A model generated the notes under the pieces. The model worked only from the letters and a program-made list of their open reading frames with translations, ran no database searches and was not told where the DNA came from. From positions 496,001 through 560,000 of the forward strand of contig JAXLXE010000003.1 in assembly GCA_046328115.1 (NCBI GenBank): 64,000 nt of DNA, written 5' to 3'. The position numbers and the translations under genes were made by a program. Position 1 is the first letter of the stretch, and every line of letters starts with the position of its first letter. This DNA is from JAXLXE01 sp046328115. GTDB lineage: Bacteria; Chloroflexota; UBA6077; JACCZL01. Shown here piece after piece: positions 1 to 10,312 of the stretch.

Positions 1-492
1 GGTAGTTCCCGGCGATGATGGTGCATGCAGTGAGCGGGCGATGATTCGTAGACTCGCCGCCTGACTCGGCTCTTGGCAACTCAAACTCCATGGATGTCAC
101 GGGCCAGCGTCGTCGCAATACGCACCCGCTGTGCCGAGGCACCCCGGTTCCGATCCCGCGCTAGCACACGCCCGCAACATCAGACTAGCATGCCAGGTCG
201 TTCGATCCGGGCTTGGTCATCCGGCCGTTCGTTGCGCGAATCGCGTGCGACTAGGCGCCTGACCAGACGTGGCTCCGCCGCGGGGCTCGCCGAGTGCCTG
301 GCCCGAGGCTGCATCCGGCGCTCCGTCCGCCCCGAACTGGCTGCGTCGAGAGGATACCGCGCATCCCCGGGGTAGGTTTGGGGAACGCTCCCGCCAGGGC
401 TCGCGAGCGGGGTTGAAGGTCCCGGCGTTGGAAGACGAGTACCAAGGCCATTCGGTTCGTGCATTAGCCAAGGCCCGGTAGGTACACCAGTC
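1..492. other. No supported gene
   Basis: Open frames here are short, overlap in several frames and resemble no family I recognise. I see no RNA gene, repeat or clear terminator. It lies downstream of the convergent-facing end of the coiled-coil gene and may be the tail of a gene outside the window or plain intergenic DNA. Confidence 0.4.
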
Positions 493-1305
493 TCAACGGG
501 GCCATTTGCCGGCAAGTACGTCGCGCAACCTATCCGTCCGCGTGCGCCGATGGGCGAGTTCGACCTCAAGCGCCTGGATTGTGGACGCCAGCGACTCCGC
601 TTCAGCGCGCCTCGCTTCCGCCAGCGTCTCAGTTGAGTGAAGCGCTTCCTCCAAATCAAGCAGTTCTGCCCTGAGCGAATCTCGCTCGCGTCCCTGGTCC
701 GCTAGCAGCCCGTCGTAGTGCGCTAACAGTTGCTCAAGCTCAGCCGCCCGCTCAGTTGCGATCACGCGGGCATGTTCCACTTCATTCAATGCCGCCTCAG
801 ACCAGATGCGGTGCGCGTCTAGCCAAGCGCAGTGTTCTTCCAGTCGCGTAAATGCGCCCGAAAGCTCAGCATAGACTTCCTCGGCGCGACCCGCCGCAGT
901 CGCCTCGCGGCGTGCGTGGTCACCGTCCGCCACGGCTGCTTGATAGAGACCGTCAAGGCGGGAGATTTCCTGCTGTTGTTGGTCGATGATCTCTCGACGA
1001 CGCTCGCTTAGCTGTTTGGTGAACTCAAACTCCTCGGTCAGCCAACTCTGATGACCTTCGAGCCATCGGATGTGGCTCTGGAGCCTCTCACGAGCCAGCC
1101 CCGCGTCCTCGAGACGACGTGTCAACTCACTAATCTGATTCGACTGCCGCTGGATGATGGTGTCACGTTCGCCAACCGCAGCATCCAGCATCTGTGCCCA
1201 CCGAGTGCGCTGCGCAAACGCGCGCTCTAAGGCGCGAACTGCAAGGTCTTGTTGCGACGACGCGGATGGGTCATCTTTCGCGCGCACTCGTGCCCGGTCG
1301 ATCAT
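493..1305 (-). CDS. Coiled-coil protein of unknown function
   Basis: The 270-residue product is almost entirely charged heptad-like sequence rich in Glu, Arg, Ala and Leu, with few Gly or Pro, which indicates a long alpha-helical coiled coil. No signal peptide, membrane segment or catalytic motif is visible. The ATG at 1305 is preceded by a purine-rich GGGAGGGCGG stretch, a reasonable ribosome binding site. Its composition resembles the helical part of the methyltransferase encoded at 3330-4805, so it may belong to the same surface-polysaccharide locus as a scaffold or chain-length factor, but that is inference. It could also be the helical piece of a formerly larger glycosyltransferase. Confidence 0.6.
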   Translation of the reverse strand: MIDRARVRAKDDPSASSQQDLAVRALERAFAQRTRWAQMLDAAVGERDTIIQRQSNQISELTRRLEDAGLARERLQSHIRWLEGHQSWLTEEFEFTKQLSERRREIIDQQQQEISRLDGLYQAAVADGDHARREATAAGRAEEVYAELSGAFTRLEEHCAWLDAHRIWSEAALNEVEHARVIATERAAELEQLLAHYDGLLADQGRERDSLRAELLDLEEALHSTETLAEARRAEAESLASTIQALEVELAHRRTRTDRLRDVLAGKWPR

Positions 1306-3329
1306 GGCGATTTACCGCCCTCCCGCTGGCGGTTGACATAGCGCAATGTTGACGTATGGTAGTGGAAACTTGCCAAGGCCGGCGCGTCGCGCACCACCCG
1401 CGGTCGCATTCCAAGTTACGCCGAGGTTGTCCCCGCTCAGTGGACTATGGCGGCCCATCCCCCCGCCTCGCGTGACGACTCGTGACCAGGGTCACCCGCC
1501 ATTCGACGATTCGACATGATGGCCACGTGGCGGCCACCCTACGCGCCCCCGGAAATCCACGATGCGCGCGCGGCCGCGATGAAGGTTCAAGGTTCATAGT
1601 ATCGGCAGAGTCGGCTCTCAGCGGGAATCGCCGCGCCGGGCGGGAGCTCGTTGTCACTGAACGGCCGCCCATGGGCCAGTCTTGAGCACGGGTGCAGGCG
1701 GCGCATGTGCACCCAATCTATGAGTTAGCTGAAGCCGACCCACCCCGAGGGTCCGTCATCGTGCTGAGTCCGCCAGGGGGATGGCTACGATGGATCAGCA
1801 TCCCCATCCTGATCGCGTGCGAAAGTGGCGCCGCGAGCAGTTGTCCGTACTTCGCCTCCTCAGCCTCGACGATCGCGTCCACCCCCGCCACGGACATCCG
1901 CCGACCCCATCAGAGCAAATCCTCGAAAGCACGCGCTTGATCATCTGCAGCGGGTGCTGGGCTGGGATGCGGTCCTCGAGACTGACGAAGCTGAGCATCA
2001 AGACTTGGTTGTGGCGCCGTCCAAGCATCTGATCACCAGCGGGGAGGCTCGCTCCATCGTACCCGGCCCTCTGGTGGGTCCGGTAGGATCAGACACCCCT
2101 AGAATGGGAGAATTTCAGCAGCCAGGTCGGGGCGGGAGCTCCGTCCGAAGGCGTTTGGTGGCGACAACGGCTACCACACGCGGCGGTTCGCGCAGCCAAT
2201 CCGCGAATGCGCCGCGACGCCGCACATTGCGGCCAGGCGAAGCGGCCCGGGGACCGATTGGCGGACGACCCGGCACCGAGCGCATCCGGCGAGCCAAGGG
2301 ATTGGGCAGCGAGTCGACAAGACCGTCGGCAAACGCGTGCACTACGCGGAATCACAACCATCGGTGGAATTCGACGGACCCGGTTCGTCTGGGAGACGCG
2401 GCCGGCGTCGGCGAAGAACCTGATCGCGACGGCGTACGGCCCACTCCGGCCGGCACGATGCATAACCTGCTCGCCGCGCGTCCCCTTCGCGCAGCTGCTG
2501 GCTACCGGGGACCTGCCCAACGGCCATCAGCCGCGGCAAACCCGGCCCGGGGCGTAAGGATCCGACACGCCACGATCGCCAGAGCCAGCAGCACACCAGC
2601 TACCAACGCGGAGATTCGCCGGCACCAACGGAAGGAATGACCGCAAACCAGAAGCTCCGCCGCCCGCGAGTGCCGAGTAGCCAGACAACTATGATCCACG
2701 AACGAACCTCCCGGCAACGACGCCGAAAAGCCCACGGTCATTCCTTCTCGCAATGTGCGCTCCCACGCTTCTGATGACGCCGTAAACGGCTCGAACTGGC
2801 ATCCGGCTCTCGCCTCGATGAGAGCCCCACACTCACTCGAACTACCCCACCCACGCTCAAATAAGTAGCCGACATCACGAGCCGAATCCCGGCGACCAGA
2901 TCCTGGTTCCGCGTAGCAGCGGTGAACCCAAACCACAATTCAGGAACACACCTCAATCAACACCTCGTCCCACCACCAGACAACCTGTCCGGACGCTGTC
3001 GATTGGACCGGGGACAGCCATCCTGCCGTCGCGGCACGGCGACGCTAACTCGCTCCGTCGGCCCGAGTCACCGCGGCAAGAAACGGCACAAACTCCCCAG
3101 ACTCACCGCCTGTGCGCGGTCCCCACCGCGACTACCTCTCCCTGGCCAACCAGACCAAAAGTGCTCTAAACCGACCTAGGCGCGCGCACGGCTTCATTGG
3201 CGGTGCATCGCGCCACCGTGTACCATCCGGCACAAGGGGTGCGCCGCACCGCGCCAACCAGCTTACGTCCCACCCGGCTGAGGTGACCGTATCCATGGCG
3301 GGAGTCCGATCAATGAGGCCCAAGGCGTA
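1306..3329. other. About 2 kb without a convincing gene
   Basis: Two long but low-quality frames cross this stretch. Around 1789-2090 two frames give protein-like segments in succession: one starts at an ATG at 1789 and a second carries the segment LDHLQRVLGWDAVLETDEAE. This suggests a short decayed gene with a frameshift. The remainder is Arg/Pro/Ala-rich in every frame, as expected of noncoding high-GC DNA. I see no RNA gene. The promoter of the following methyltransferase gene must lie at its right end. Confidence 0.4.
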
Positions 3330-4805
3330 GTGGGGAGCCTCCGCTCGCGCGCACGGCGAGCAGCAAAGCTGCTTGTCGCCACAATTTGCTTCCCATTCAT
3401 CTGGTACTTCCGCCGCCAGTTTGGCGCACTCCAAGACACACTCCTGGCTCGTATCGCAGCCCTTGAAGAACGCGCGATGGCCGGTCAAAACGTCGCCACT
3501 CTTGTGCTCCAAAGGCTCGAGGAGTTCGAACGGCGATCATCGAGCGATCTCCAAGTGGGCATGGAGCTTGCAGTACTCCAAAATCGCCAGGGGGCGATCG
3601 CCGACCAGCAGCGAGCCGAAATTGGACGACGGCTCGCCATCCTCGACCAGAAGGCCACTGCCGAACTCGACCAGCTGCGAACTGTGATTGTATCGAGACT
3701 CGACGAATTCGAACGACACTCCTTCGCGGACGTACAGGCGTCGACTGAACTCGCCGCCATCAAACGCCGAGAGGCCATACCACACGACCTCGACGGCTCC
3801 ACTCTGCGTCGACTACTGCGAATAGAAGAGATGCTTGAATCCATCGAATCAAGGGAAGGGGATATCGCCCGACAGCTAGAAGATCTTGCTAGCTCCGCTC
3901 GTGGGCTGGGCGACGATGAGGCCGGGATTGCACGCCGACTTCAGTTGCTGCTGGAGCTGGGCCAGGCTCTCGATCGTCGAGTAGCAGAAGAGCGCTCAAC
4001 ACTGCACTCTATCGAATCGCTCGTGGGAATGGTCAACGAAAGAAGTGTGGATAGCGCCGCGCAAGAGCTCGTCGACCGACCGCTGAACGAGCTCGGCTCG
4101 GGGGCGGCCGCGCTGCTGAACTATGCTATTAGCCATCGCGGTTTCGCCGCCCAAGCCGGTCTCTGGTTCAACCCTCCGCTGTGGGTCGAACACCGGGCCG
4201 GCGATGTGGTCATAGGCGGCATGAACGAGCGCATCGTTGAAGTGCCATACGTTACCAACCGCATCGGCACGCTGCCACCGGGCAGCAAGATTCTGGACTT
4301 CGGCGCCGCCGAGAGTACGGTGGCACTCTCTCTGGCGTCACTTGGCTACAACGTCACCGCCCTTGATCTGCACCCGTATCCCGTCCAGCATTCTCGAATC
4401 ACTTCGGTTGCCTGCCCGGCGCAAGAATGGGAGGGGCCGCACCAGCCGCTCGATGCGGTGATCTCACTCTCAACACTGGAACACGTTGGTCTGGGAGCCT
4501 ACGGTGAAAACCCCACGACCAGCTCACTCGACCGTCTCCTGATCGAGCGCTTCGCACGCTGGCTTAAGCCTGGCGGCATCCTCGTATTGACTGCACCATT
4601 TGGCGAGTGGGCGATCGACACGTTCCAACGTACCTACGATCGAGACCATCTCGACAACCTGCTCAAGGGATGGCGCGTTTTGGACCTGCGATACGCCGTT
4701 AATTCGCAACCGCTACGCTGGGACACCACAGAGACCGAGCCGATGCCCGCGTCCTTCGCACCAGACACCAGGGCGATCGTCCTGCTCACGGCAACCCCGG
4801 TCTAG
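3330..4805 (+). CDS. Membrane-anchored coiled-coil methyltransferase
   Basis: This 491-residue protein has a short hydrophobic segment near the N-terminus (about residues 13-26), a long coiled coil (about 30-235) and a C-terminal class I SAM-dependent methyltransferase domain (about 310-490). The nucleotide-binding loop appears as ILDFGAAES, followed by an acidic strand end (ALDLHP) and a PGG turn (LKPGGILVL). The coil contains a duplication of period 60: RLEEFERRS near residue 62 and RLDEFERHS near residue 123. Translation starts at a GTG that follows GAGG. The stop is 9 bases before the next gene, a double glycosyltransferase, so the two are probably co-transcribed. It likely methylates a sugar of a surface glycan; substrate unknown. 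Confidence 0.75.
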   Translation: MGSLRSRARRAAKLLVATICFPFIWYFRRQFGALQDTLLARIAALEERAMAGQNVATLVLQRLEEFERRSSSDLQVGMELAVLQNRQGAIADQQRAEIGRRLAILDQKATAELDQLRTVIVSRLDEFERHSFADVQASTELAAIKRREAIPHDLDGSTLRRLLRIEEMLESIESREGDIARQLEDLASSARGLGDDEAGIARRLQLLLELGQALDRRVAEERSTLHSIESLVGMVNERSVDSAAQELVDRPLNELGSGAAALLNYAISHRGFAAQAGLWFNPPLWVEHRAGDVVIGGMNERIVEVPYVTNRIGTLPPGSKILDFGAAESTVALSLASLGYNVTALDLHPYPVQHSRITSVACPAQEWEGPHQPLDAVISLSTLEHVGLGAYGENPTTSSLDRLLIERFARWLKPGGILVLTAPFGEWAIDTFQRTYDRDHLDNLLKGWRVLDLRYAVNSQPLRWDTTETEPMPASFAPDTRAIVLLTATPV

Positions 4806-4814
4806 CCCGCCCGT

Positions 4815-7187
4815 ATGCGCTCGCCGTACGGCCTGGTTCTCGACATACAAGGTGCCCAGAGCCTGACCCATGGCGAACGGGGGATCGCACGCTACGTCAT
4901 GGAGCACGCGCGGGCACTAACCGGCATACCAAACCTCGTCCGATCCCTCGCACTCAACCCGCTGTTACCGTTTCCCGGCCACCTGCCAGCGGAGCTCCTC
5001 GCCTCTCCCCTACTCGAATGGGGAACAGCAGGCCAGTTCGCAGCAGCTTCCCAAAGCGGGCCCGTGGCCTATCACATCATGTCGCCGTTCGAGCTTGGAT
5101 TACCCGCAGAAAGTGTGACTCCTCCCCACGCACTCCGGCCAGAAATTCCCCTAATCGTAACGCTCTACGATCTAATCCCGCTTATCGAGACAGGTAGATA
5201 CTTGACCGACCCGTATATCTCGAAGCGCTATTTTGCTAGACTTGACCTGGTACGATCGGCGGACCTCGTGCTGACGATCTCTGATCATAGCCGTCAAGAC
5301 GCGATCAGATTGCTGGGACTGGATCCGAAGAGCATTGCCACCGTCGGCGCCGGTGTCTCCTCGTACTTCCGGCCTGCCCGGTACACCGAGGATCCGATAG
5401 CTGCCGTCCGATCGGCGACACCCGCGATCACACGCGATTACCTGCTTACCGTATCGGGCGCCGATCCGCGGAAGAACACCGAGGCCTTGATATCAGCGTA
5501 TTCACTACTACCACGCGATCTCAGGCAACGCTATCAGCTCGTGATCTCTTGTCAGCTACCGCCATCCGCTGAAGCAGAATGGCGCGCCCACGTAGCAAAG
5601 GTTGGACTAGACCAGGACGATGTGGTCTTGACGGGGTTCGTCTCAGACAGTGTCCTCAGATCCCTGTACCAGGCTGCCAGGTTGTTTGTATTCCCCTCGC
5701 TGTACGAGGGCTTCGGTTTGCCAGTAGCAGAGGCTATCGCATGTCATTGTCCGTCTCTCATTGCCAACACTTCCTCACTGCCGGAAGTCCTGGACTGGAG
5801 TCCCGCGACGTTTGACCCGAGGGACGAATATGCCATCGCCTCCGGCATGAACCGTGCCCTGACGGATGCTGGCTTTTACGAGCAGCTCCTGATCGTCGCG
5901 AAGGAGCGCGCTCTCACCCACACTTGGCAGGCTGTGGCAGAGCGCACTGAGGCAGCATTACAGCTCCTGGCGCCACCTTCCCCAGCCACGCAGCGCCCCT
6001 CTCGCACCAGGCCGTATCGAGTCGCGCTCGTTGGCCCAATGCCGCCCGTGCGGTCGGGATTGGCGAAAGAGAATATCAACCTGGTTCCCCATCTTAGCAA
6101 GTGGTGCGAACTGGATATCTATGCCACGGGTTCTCACGACACTGGTTCGTTGCAGCGCGACTATCAGGTGAGGGTGTTTCCAGCGCAGGCCTTGGGAAGA
6201 ATCACAAATCCTTACTCATACGATGCAATCTTCTATTCCGTTGGGAACAGTCACCACCATCACGACACCTATGAGCTCGCCAAAAAGTACCCAGGAATCG
6301 TGTGGCTGCACGATGTCCGATTGGGTGGGATGTACATCACGTATGGTCTGAGCCGACACCCCGGGGGGATATCCGGGCTGCTTTCCAGCCGGCTTCCCGA
6401 TTGGTACGGCGACCGCCTGGCCCCTGCCTTGGCAACTTCACCGAGTCAGGCATCGTTCCGTCGCTACGGGATGGGCTTGACCCCTGAGTGGGTTCGCGGC
6501 GCACGTGGAGTCATCGTGAACTCGGCGTTCGCCGAGAGGCTGCTTCGGCTCGATCAGGGTCCGAATGGACCGCTGCCGCGGCTGTGGCGGTTGTTCTTGC
6601 CGGTTCCGGCTCGACCGACCCGGCCGAGTGTTCAAGCGGTCGCTCCACCGACGATCGTATCCGTGGGGCTACTGGATCCGATCAAGGCACCAGAAGCGAT
6701 CATCGATGCCCTGGGGCCAATCGCCGCTGAGTCAGACGCGCGGTTGGTATTCGTGGGGCCGGTGGACCCAGATTTCGCTGGCGCGCTTCTGGAGCGTGCC
6801 GCCAAGCTAGGATTCGGGTCGCGCGTAGAGATCACCGGTGAGGTCGACGAGAGCGAATACTGGGGCTGGCTCAATCAAGCCACCTGCGCGGTGCAGTTAC
6901 GGCTCGCAACCAATGGCGAAAGCTCCGGCACGATTCGCGACTGCATCGCCGCGGGGCTGCCGGTGGTCACAAACATGATCGGCGCCGCAGAGGAATTTCC
7001 CGCGGATGTCGTTCGATTGATCGCACCCCAGATCGGTACCGATGAGCTGCGCGAAGAGGTTCTGGCGTACGTGCAATCGGAAGCTGCGCGCCAGGTGAGT
7101 CAAGCTGCCGGGGAGCGCTACGCGCGGGATCACTCATACGCACGGCTCTCAGAAGAGTTCCGCAAGATCGTGCACGAGCTCTCATAG
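4815..7187 (+). CDS. Bifunctional (two-domain) GT4-type glycosyltransferase
   Basis: The 790-residue product contains two GT-B glycosyltransferase units in tandem. The first (about 1-395) has the family 4 donor-site signature SLYEGFGLPVAEA followed by SLPEV. The second begins at about residue 400 with a fresh Rossmann start (YRVALVGPMPPVRSGLA) and carries a weaker donor region (NGESSGTIRDCIAAGLPVV). Such fusions usually add alternating or different linkages in one polysaccharide repeat, using nucleotide-sugar donors at the cytoplasmic membrane. The ATG lies 9 bases after the methyltransferase stop, implying an operon. No signal peptide is visible. Sugar specificity cannot be read from the sequence. 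Confidence 0.85.
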   Translation: MRSPYGLVLDIQGAQSLTHGERGIARYVMEHARALTGIPNLVRSLALNPLLPFPGHLPAELLASPLLEWGTAGQFAAASQSGPVAYHIMSPFELGLPAESVTPPHALRPEIPLIVTLYDLIPLIETGRYLTDPYISKRYFARLDLVRSADLVLTISDHSRQDAIRLLGLDPKSIATVGAGVSSYFRPARYTEDPIAAVRSATPAITRDYLLTVSGADPRKNTEALISAYSLLPRDLRQRYQLVISCQLPPSAEAEWRAHVAKVGLDQDDVVLTGFVSDSVLRSLYQAARLFVFPSLYEGFGLPVAEAIACHCPSLIANTSSLPEVLDWSPATFDPRDEYAIASGMNRALTDAGFYEQLLIVAKERALTHTWQAVAERTEAALQLLAPPSPATQRPSRTRPYRVALVGPMPPVRSGLAKENINLVPHLSKWCELDIYATGSHDTGSLQRDYQVRVFPAQALGRITNPYSYDAIFYSVGNSHHHHDTYELAKKYPGIVWLHDVRLGGMYITYGLSRHPGGISGLLSSRLPDWYGDRLAPALATSPSQASFRRYGMGLTPEWVRGARGVIVNSAFAERLLRLDQGPNGPLPRLWRLFLPVPARPTRPSVQAVAPPTIVSVGLLDPIKAPEAIIDALGPIAAESDARLVFVGPVDPDFAGALLERAAKLGFGSRVEITGEVDESEYWGWLNQATCAVQLRLATNGESSGTIRDCIAAGLPVVTNMIGAAEEFPADVVRLIAPQIGTDELREEVLAYVQSEAARQVSQAAGERYARDHSYARLSEEFRKIVHELS

Positions 7188-7577
7188 CACGTCGCCAGGC
7201 CGCGGAACGGAGATCCCCTGCTCAGCGAACGTCCGGGGCGCGGTCACTGGCGCACCAAGCTCGGCGGTACTGCGCGCCCCGCCCGGCTTTGCCGTCCTGC
7301 GTTATGGGCGGTTCCCCAACTCAACTGCCCGACCCGCGCACAGCCAATCAGCACCAGCATGGCGACCCCTGGAGTGTGGGGCGACTCGATGTCTCCCGGG
7401 ATCTCCGCTACCATCGCTGCGACGGACCAGGAGACTATCAGTACGAACCCAATCGGGGAATGCTGCACGGGGCGTGTGGCGGAAGCGGCACCTCCTGGAA
7501 TTGCGAACCACGCCGCGACAAGGGGCGTGAACACCCTCAGCAGACCCCAGACGCGCACGCCTCTGTGGGATGTAGTC
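7188..7577. other. Intergenic region before the IS cluster
   Basis: No frame here gives a recognisable protein and none has a good ribosome binding site. It separates the glycosyltransferase operon from the first copy of the direct repeat that marks the edge of the insertion-sequence cluster. Confidence 0.45.
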
Positions 7578-7663
7578 TGCGCACTCCGCACCGCCCACAC
7601 CGTGCGTCTAATGCCACACCCGTGAGCGGGCCACTCAGCAACCCTGTCGATTCGTATCTACTC
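7578..7663 (+). repeat. Direct repeat copy 1, interrupted by the IS21-type element
   Basis: These 86 bases recur at 12241-12326 with two mismatches. The match resumes after the IS21-type element: ACGTCGCC at 10178-10185 equals the continuation of copy 2 at 12327-12334. The original repeat was therefore at least 94 bp and was split by the transposon. The repeat does not encode a convincing peptide. Confidence 0.85.
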
Positions 7664-7771
7664 TGATTCTTTCTGAAAACTGACCCACTTTCGCTCTGAA
7701 AATTGACCCACCGCTGGGTCAGCAGCCACACCCTCACGGGACGCTCCCGTGAGGACTGGAGGTTGTTGACC

Positions 7772-9249
7772 ATGGAAGATTGGACCGCGATCCAGGGCCT
7801 GCATGCGCGCGGCATGAGCATCCGCGCCATTGCCCGCAAGCTGGGTATCGCTCGGAACACCGTGCGCTCGGCGCTTGCTCAGACCCACACCCCACGCTAC
7901 CAGCGGCCGACCCGCCCCAACGCCAAGCTCGCGTCGTTCGACGAGCAGATTCAGACCTGGTACTTCACCGACGGCTTGATCGGCTCGCGTATCCTGCGTG
8001 GTGACCGGGCCAGCGGCTACTCCCGGCTCGGCCAGCGCGCTCTACATCGACTCCCAGGCGCTGCGTGCCAACAGGCCAACCACCGACCCCAGCGCCAAGG
8101 CCACCGTCCGCTTCGAGACCGCGGCGGGTCACCGGGCTCAGTTCGACTGGTCTCCCTACACCGTCGAGATCGGCGGCCAGCTTCACCAGGGTCATCATCG
8201 CTGGCATGACCCTGGGCTTCCGCATGAGCACTACACCGCCAACCTCAATGAAACCCAGCCCGGCCATCTTCGATGCCATCGAACACTGCCTGCGCCACTT
8301 CGGCGGCGCTCCCAGGCCTGCTGGTGGATAACGCCCGCGCGCTCGTAGATAGCGCGAGTCCTGCCCCGCTTCCACTGGAACGCCCAGTTCCTGGAGCTGT
8401 GCGGTACTACCGCGTCACCCCGCGGGCCTGCCAGCCGTACCGAGCGCGTACCAAAGGAAGAATCGAGCGGCCGTTCTTCTCCTCGAAGCAGCACTTCATC
8501 AAGGGGCGGCGCTTCGCCTCCTTCGCCGACCTGCTGGCGGACCTGGCCAGCTTCGAGCATTGCAGGCGATCTCGACGTCCGCGTGCAGCACCGCTGCCGG
8601 CCAGCGGCCAATCGATCGTTCCATGAAGACTGCCTACTCACCCGCTGCCAGCCCAGCGCTTCGTCGGCTCCCAGGCACTGACCCGTAAGGCCTCTTGGGA
8701 TTGCATGATCAGCTTCCGCGGCGGCCGCTGCTCGGTGCCGTCGCCGTACGCCGGCAAGCACGTCTGGCTGCTGGTGCTGCAAAGGGATCGTGCTCGACCA
8801 CGGACGCCAGACGATCGCCGAGCATCCACTGGCCGAGCGGCCAGGCCAGGTCCTGACCCAGCCAGAGCACTACGCGGCGCTGCAGCGTCGCGGCGCGCGA
8901 GACGCTGGCGCTGCTGAGCCAGGAGTTCACCAGAGCGTTTCCGGAACAGGCCGGTCTGCTGGATCGGCTGACCCGCGAGCACAAAGCAGAACGCGGCCGC
9001 GCACCTGCTGATCCTGGAGCTGGCAGCGCTCTACGACGCGGCGGCCATGGCACACGCTTTCGAGCAGGCGACTACAACACGTACTCAGGGCCGTTCATCC
9101 GTGGGATCCTGCAGGCCAGCCAGCAGCCGAAGGCCAGCCTGCCCGGCGGTGGGGGGCGGGACCGATGGGCGGCTCGGCAGCCACGCCCGGGGGTGCGGGT
9201 GGAGACGGATCTCGGGCGGTACCAGCGGACGCTGGAGGCGGCGCAGTGA
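7772..9249 (+). pseudogene. istA: istA transposase remnant (IS21 family)
   Basis: The intact N-terminus begins at an ATG at 7772 with a helix-turn-helix (SIRAIARKLGIARNTVRSAL). The rest of an IstA-type DDE transposase is spread over several frames: a segment with FDWSPYTVEIGG (DDE core strand), one with LLVDNARALV, one with RTKGRIERPF, and a C-terminal stretch ending near a TGA at 9247. At least five frame changes are needed to join them. The order and spacing fit a normal IstA of roughly 490 residues, so this is a decayed rather than rearranged gene. It would have catalysed transposition together with IstB. Confidence 0.85.
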
Positions 9250-10072
9250 GCCGCGGCGGGTGCCATTCGTGGCGGTGCCACGGAGGCGGAGAGCGGGACG
9301 CTGAAGGGCCAGTTGATGAGCCTGGGGCTGCACAGCATGGCGGAGCACTGCGAGCGTGAGGCCGAGCGGGCGGCGGAGGGGAGACGACCTATGTGACGTA
9401 CCTGGCGCGGCTGGTGGGTTGGAGCTGTCCGAGAAGCTGGATCGGTCGGTGCAGGCGCGGATCAGCCCGGGCGCGGTTTCCGATGCAGCGGACGCTGGAG
9501 GGTTCGACTTCAGCTTCCAGCGGGCTCTCGACGAGGTCGGGTGCGGGAGTTGGGGGTGGCGTTTCTGGATCAAGCGAGCCTGTCATGACCTGGGGGGTGC
9601 TGGTGGGTGGACCCCGGAGTGGGCAAGACGCACCTGGCGATCGCGCTGGGCCTGAAGGCGTGTACGGCGCGGCGGAGCGTGCTGTTCGTGAGCGCGGCCG
9701 AAGTGCTGGATCGGCTGGTGGCGGCGGGCGACCCAGACGCTGGGCAAGCTGTTGGAGCAGTTGCGGCGGCTCGACCTGCTGATCGTGGATGGAAAGCTGG
9801 CGAGATTACCTGCCGATGGATGGTCGGCGGGCAAACCTGTTCTTTTCCAACTGGTGGCGGCCCGGCGCTACACCCGCGGGTCGTTGCTGGTGACCAGCAA
9901 CATCGGGTTCGACGGCTGGGGTAAGCTGTTTGGCGATGACGTGATCGCGTCGGCGACCTGGATCGACTGCTGCATCGCAGCGAGATCTTCGCGGTCAACG
10001 GACGGCCTATCCCTCGGCTCGGATCGTCGACCGATCGCCCTGACCGGAGGTGCCGACCGCTCATGCCCTTGA
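9246..10072 (+). pseudogene. istB: istB helper ATPase remnant (IS21 family)
   Basis: Broken frames encode an AAA+ helper of the IstB/DnaC type. The Walker A loop GVGKTHLAIALGLKAC is clear near 9613-9660, preceded by a frame containing the N-terminal helical region. A Walker B-like segment (LDLLIVD) lies near 9772, and a late segment reads RGSLLVTSNIGFDGWGKLF. At least four frameshifts separate these pieces. It directly follows istA as in intact IS21 elements. Confidence 0.85.
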
Positions 10073-10312
10073 TACCCACCCGCTGACACCCACGCACGAC
10101 CCGCTGCTGACCACCCACGAGGTGGGTCAATTTTCCCGAAGAAACCTGGGTCACTTTTCACGCGGAATCGACAACTCACGTCGCCTGTACGGCCGGTGCA
10201 CGGCCCCTTCAGGTAGAGCCTGACCGCCGTCGCGTGTAGGTGAGTAGATACGTCGATTCGGGACTCATGTCCATCATCGTTCCTTGCCTGAACGAGCGAC
10301 ACAACATTTTGT

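Larger units (their letters stand above)
7664..10173 (+). mobile_element. IS21-family element, decayed, with 4-bp target duplication
   Basis: The element is 2510 bp, starts with TG and ends with CA as IS21-family elements do, and is flanked by ACTC on both sides (7660-7663 and 10174-10177). Each end carries two copies of a terminal motif: TGAAAACTGACCCAC at 7674 and TGAAAATTGACCCAC at 7697 on the left, with inverted counterparts around 10121-10135 and 10147-10160 on the right. Inside are remnants of istA and istB in that order. Multiple frameshifts in both genes indicate it cannot make its own transposase. Confidence 0.9.

Noticed and set aside
1825..2640. 271-codon frame as a complete gene
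   Set aside because: No ribosome binding site, extreme Arg/Pro composition and no domain; at most a short part is remnant coding sequence.
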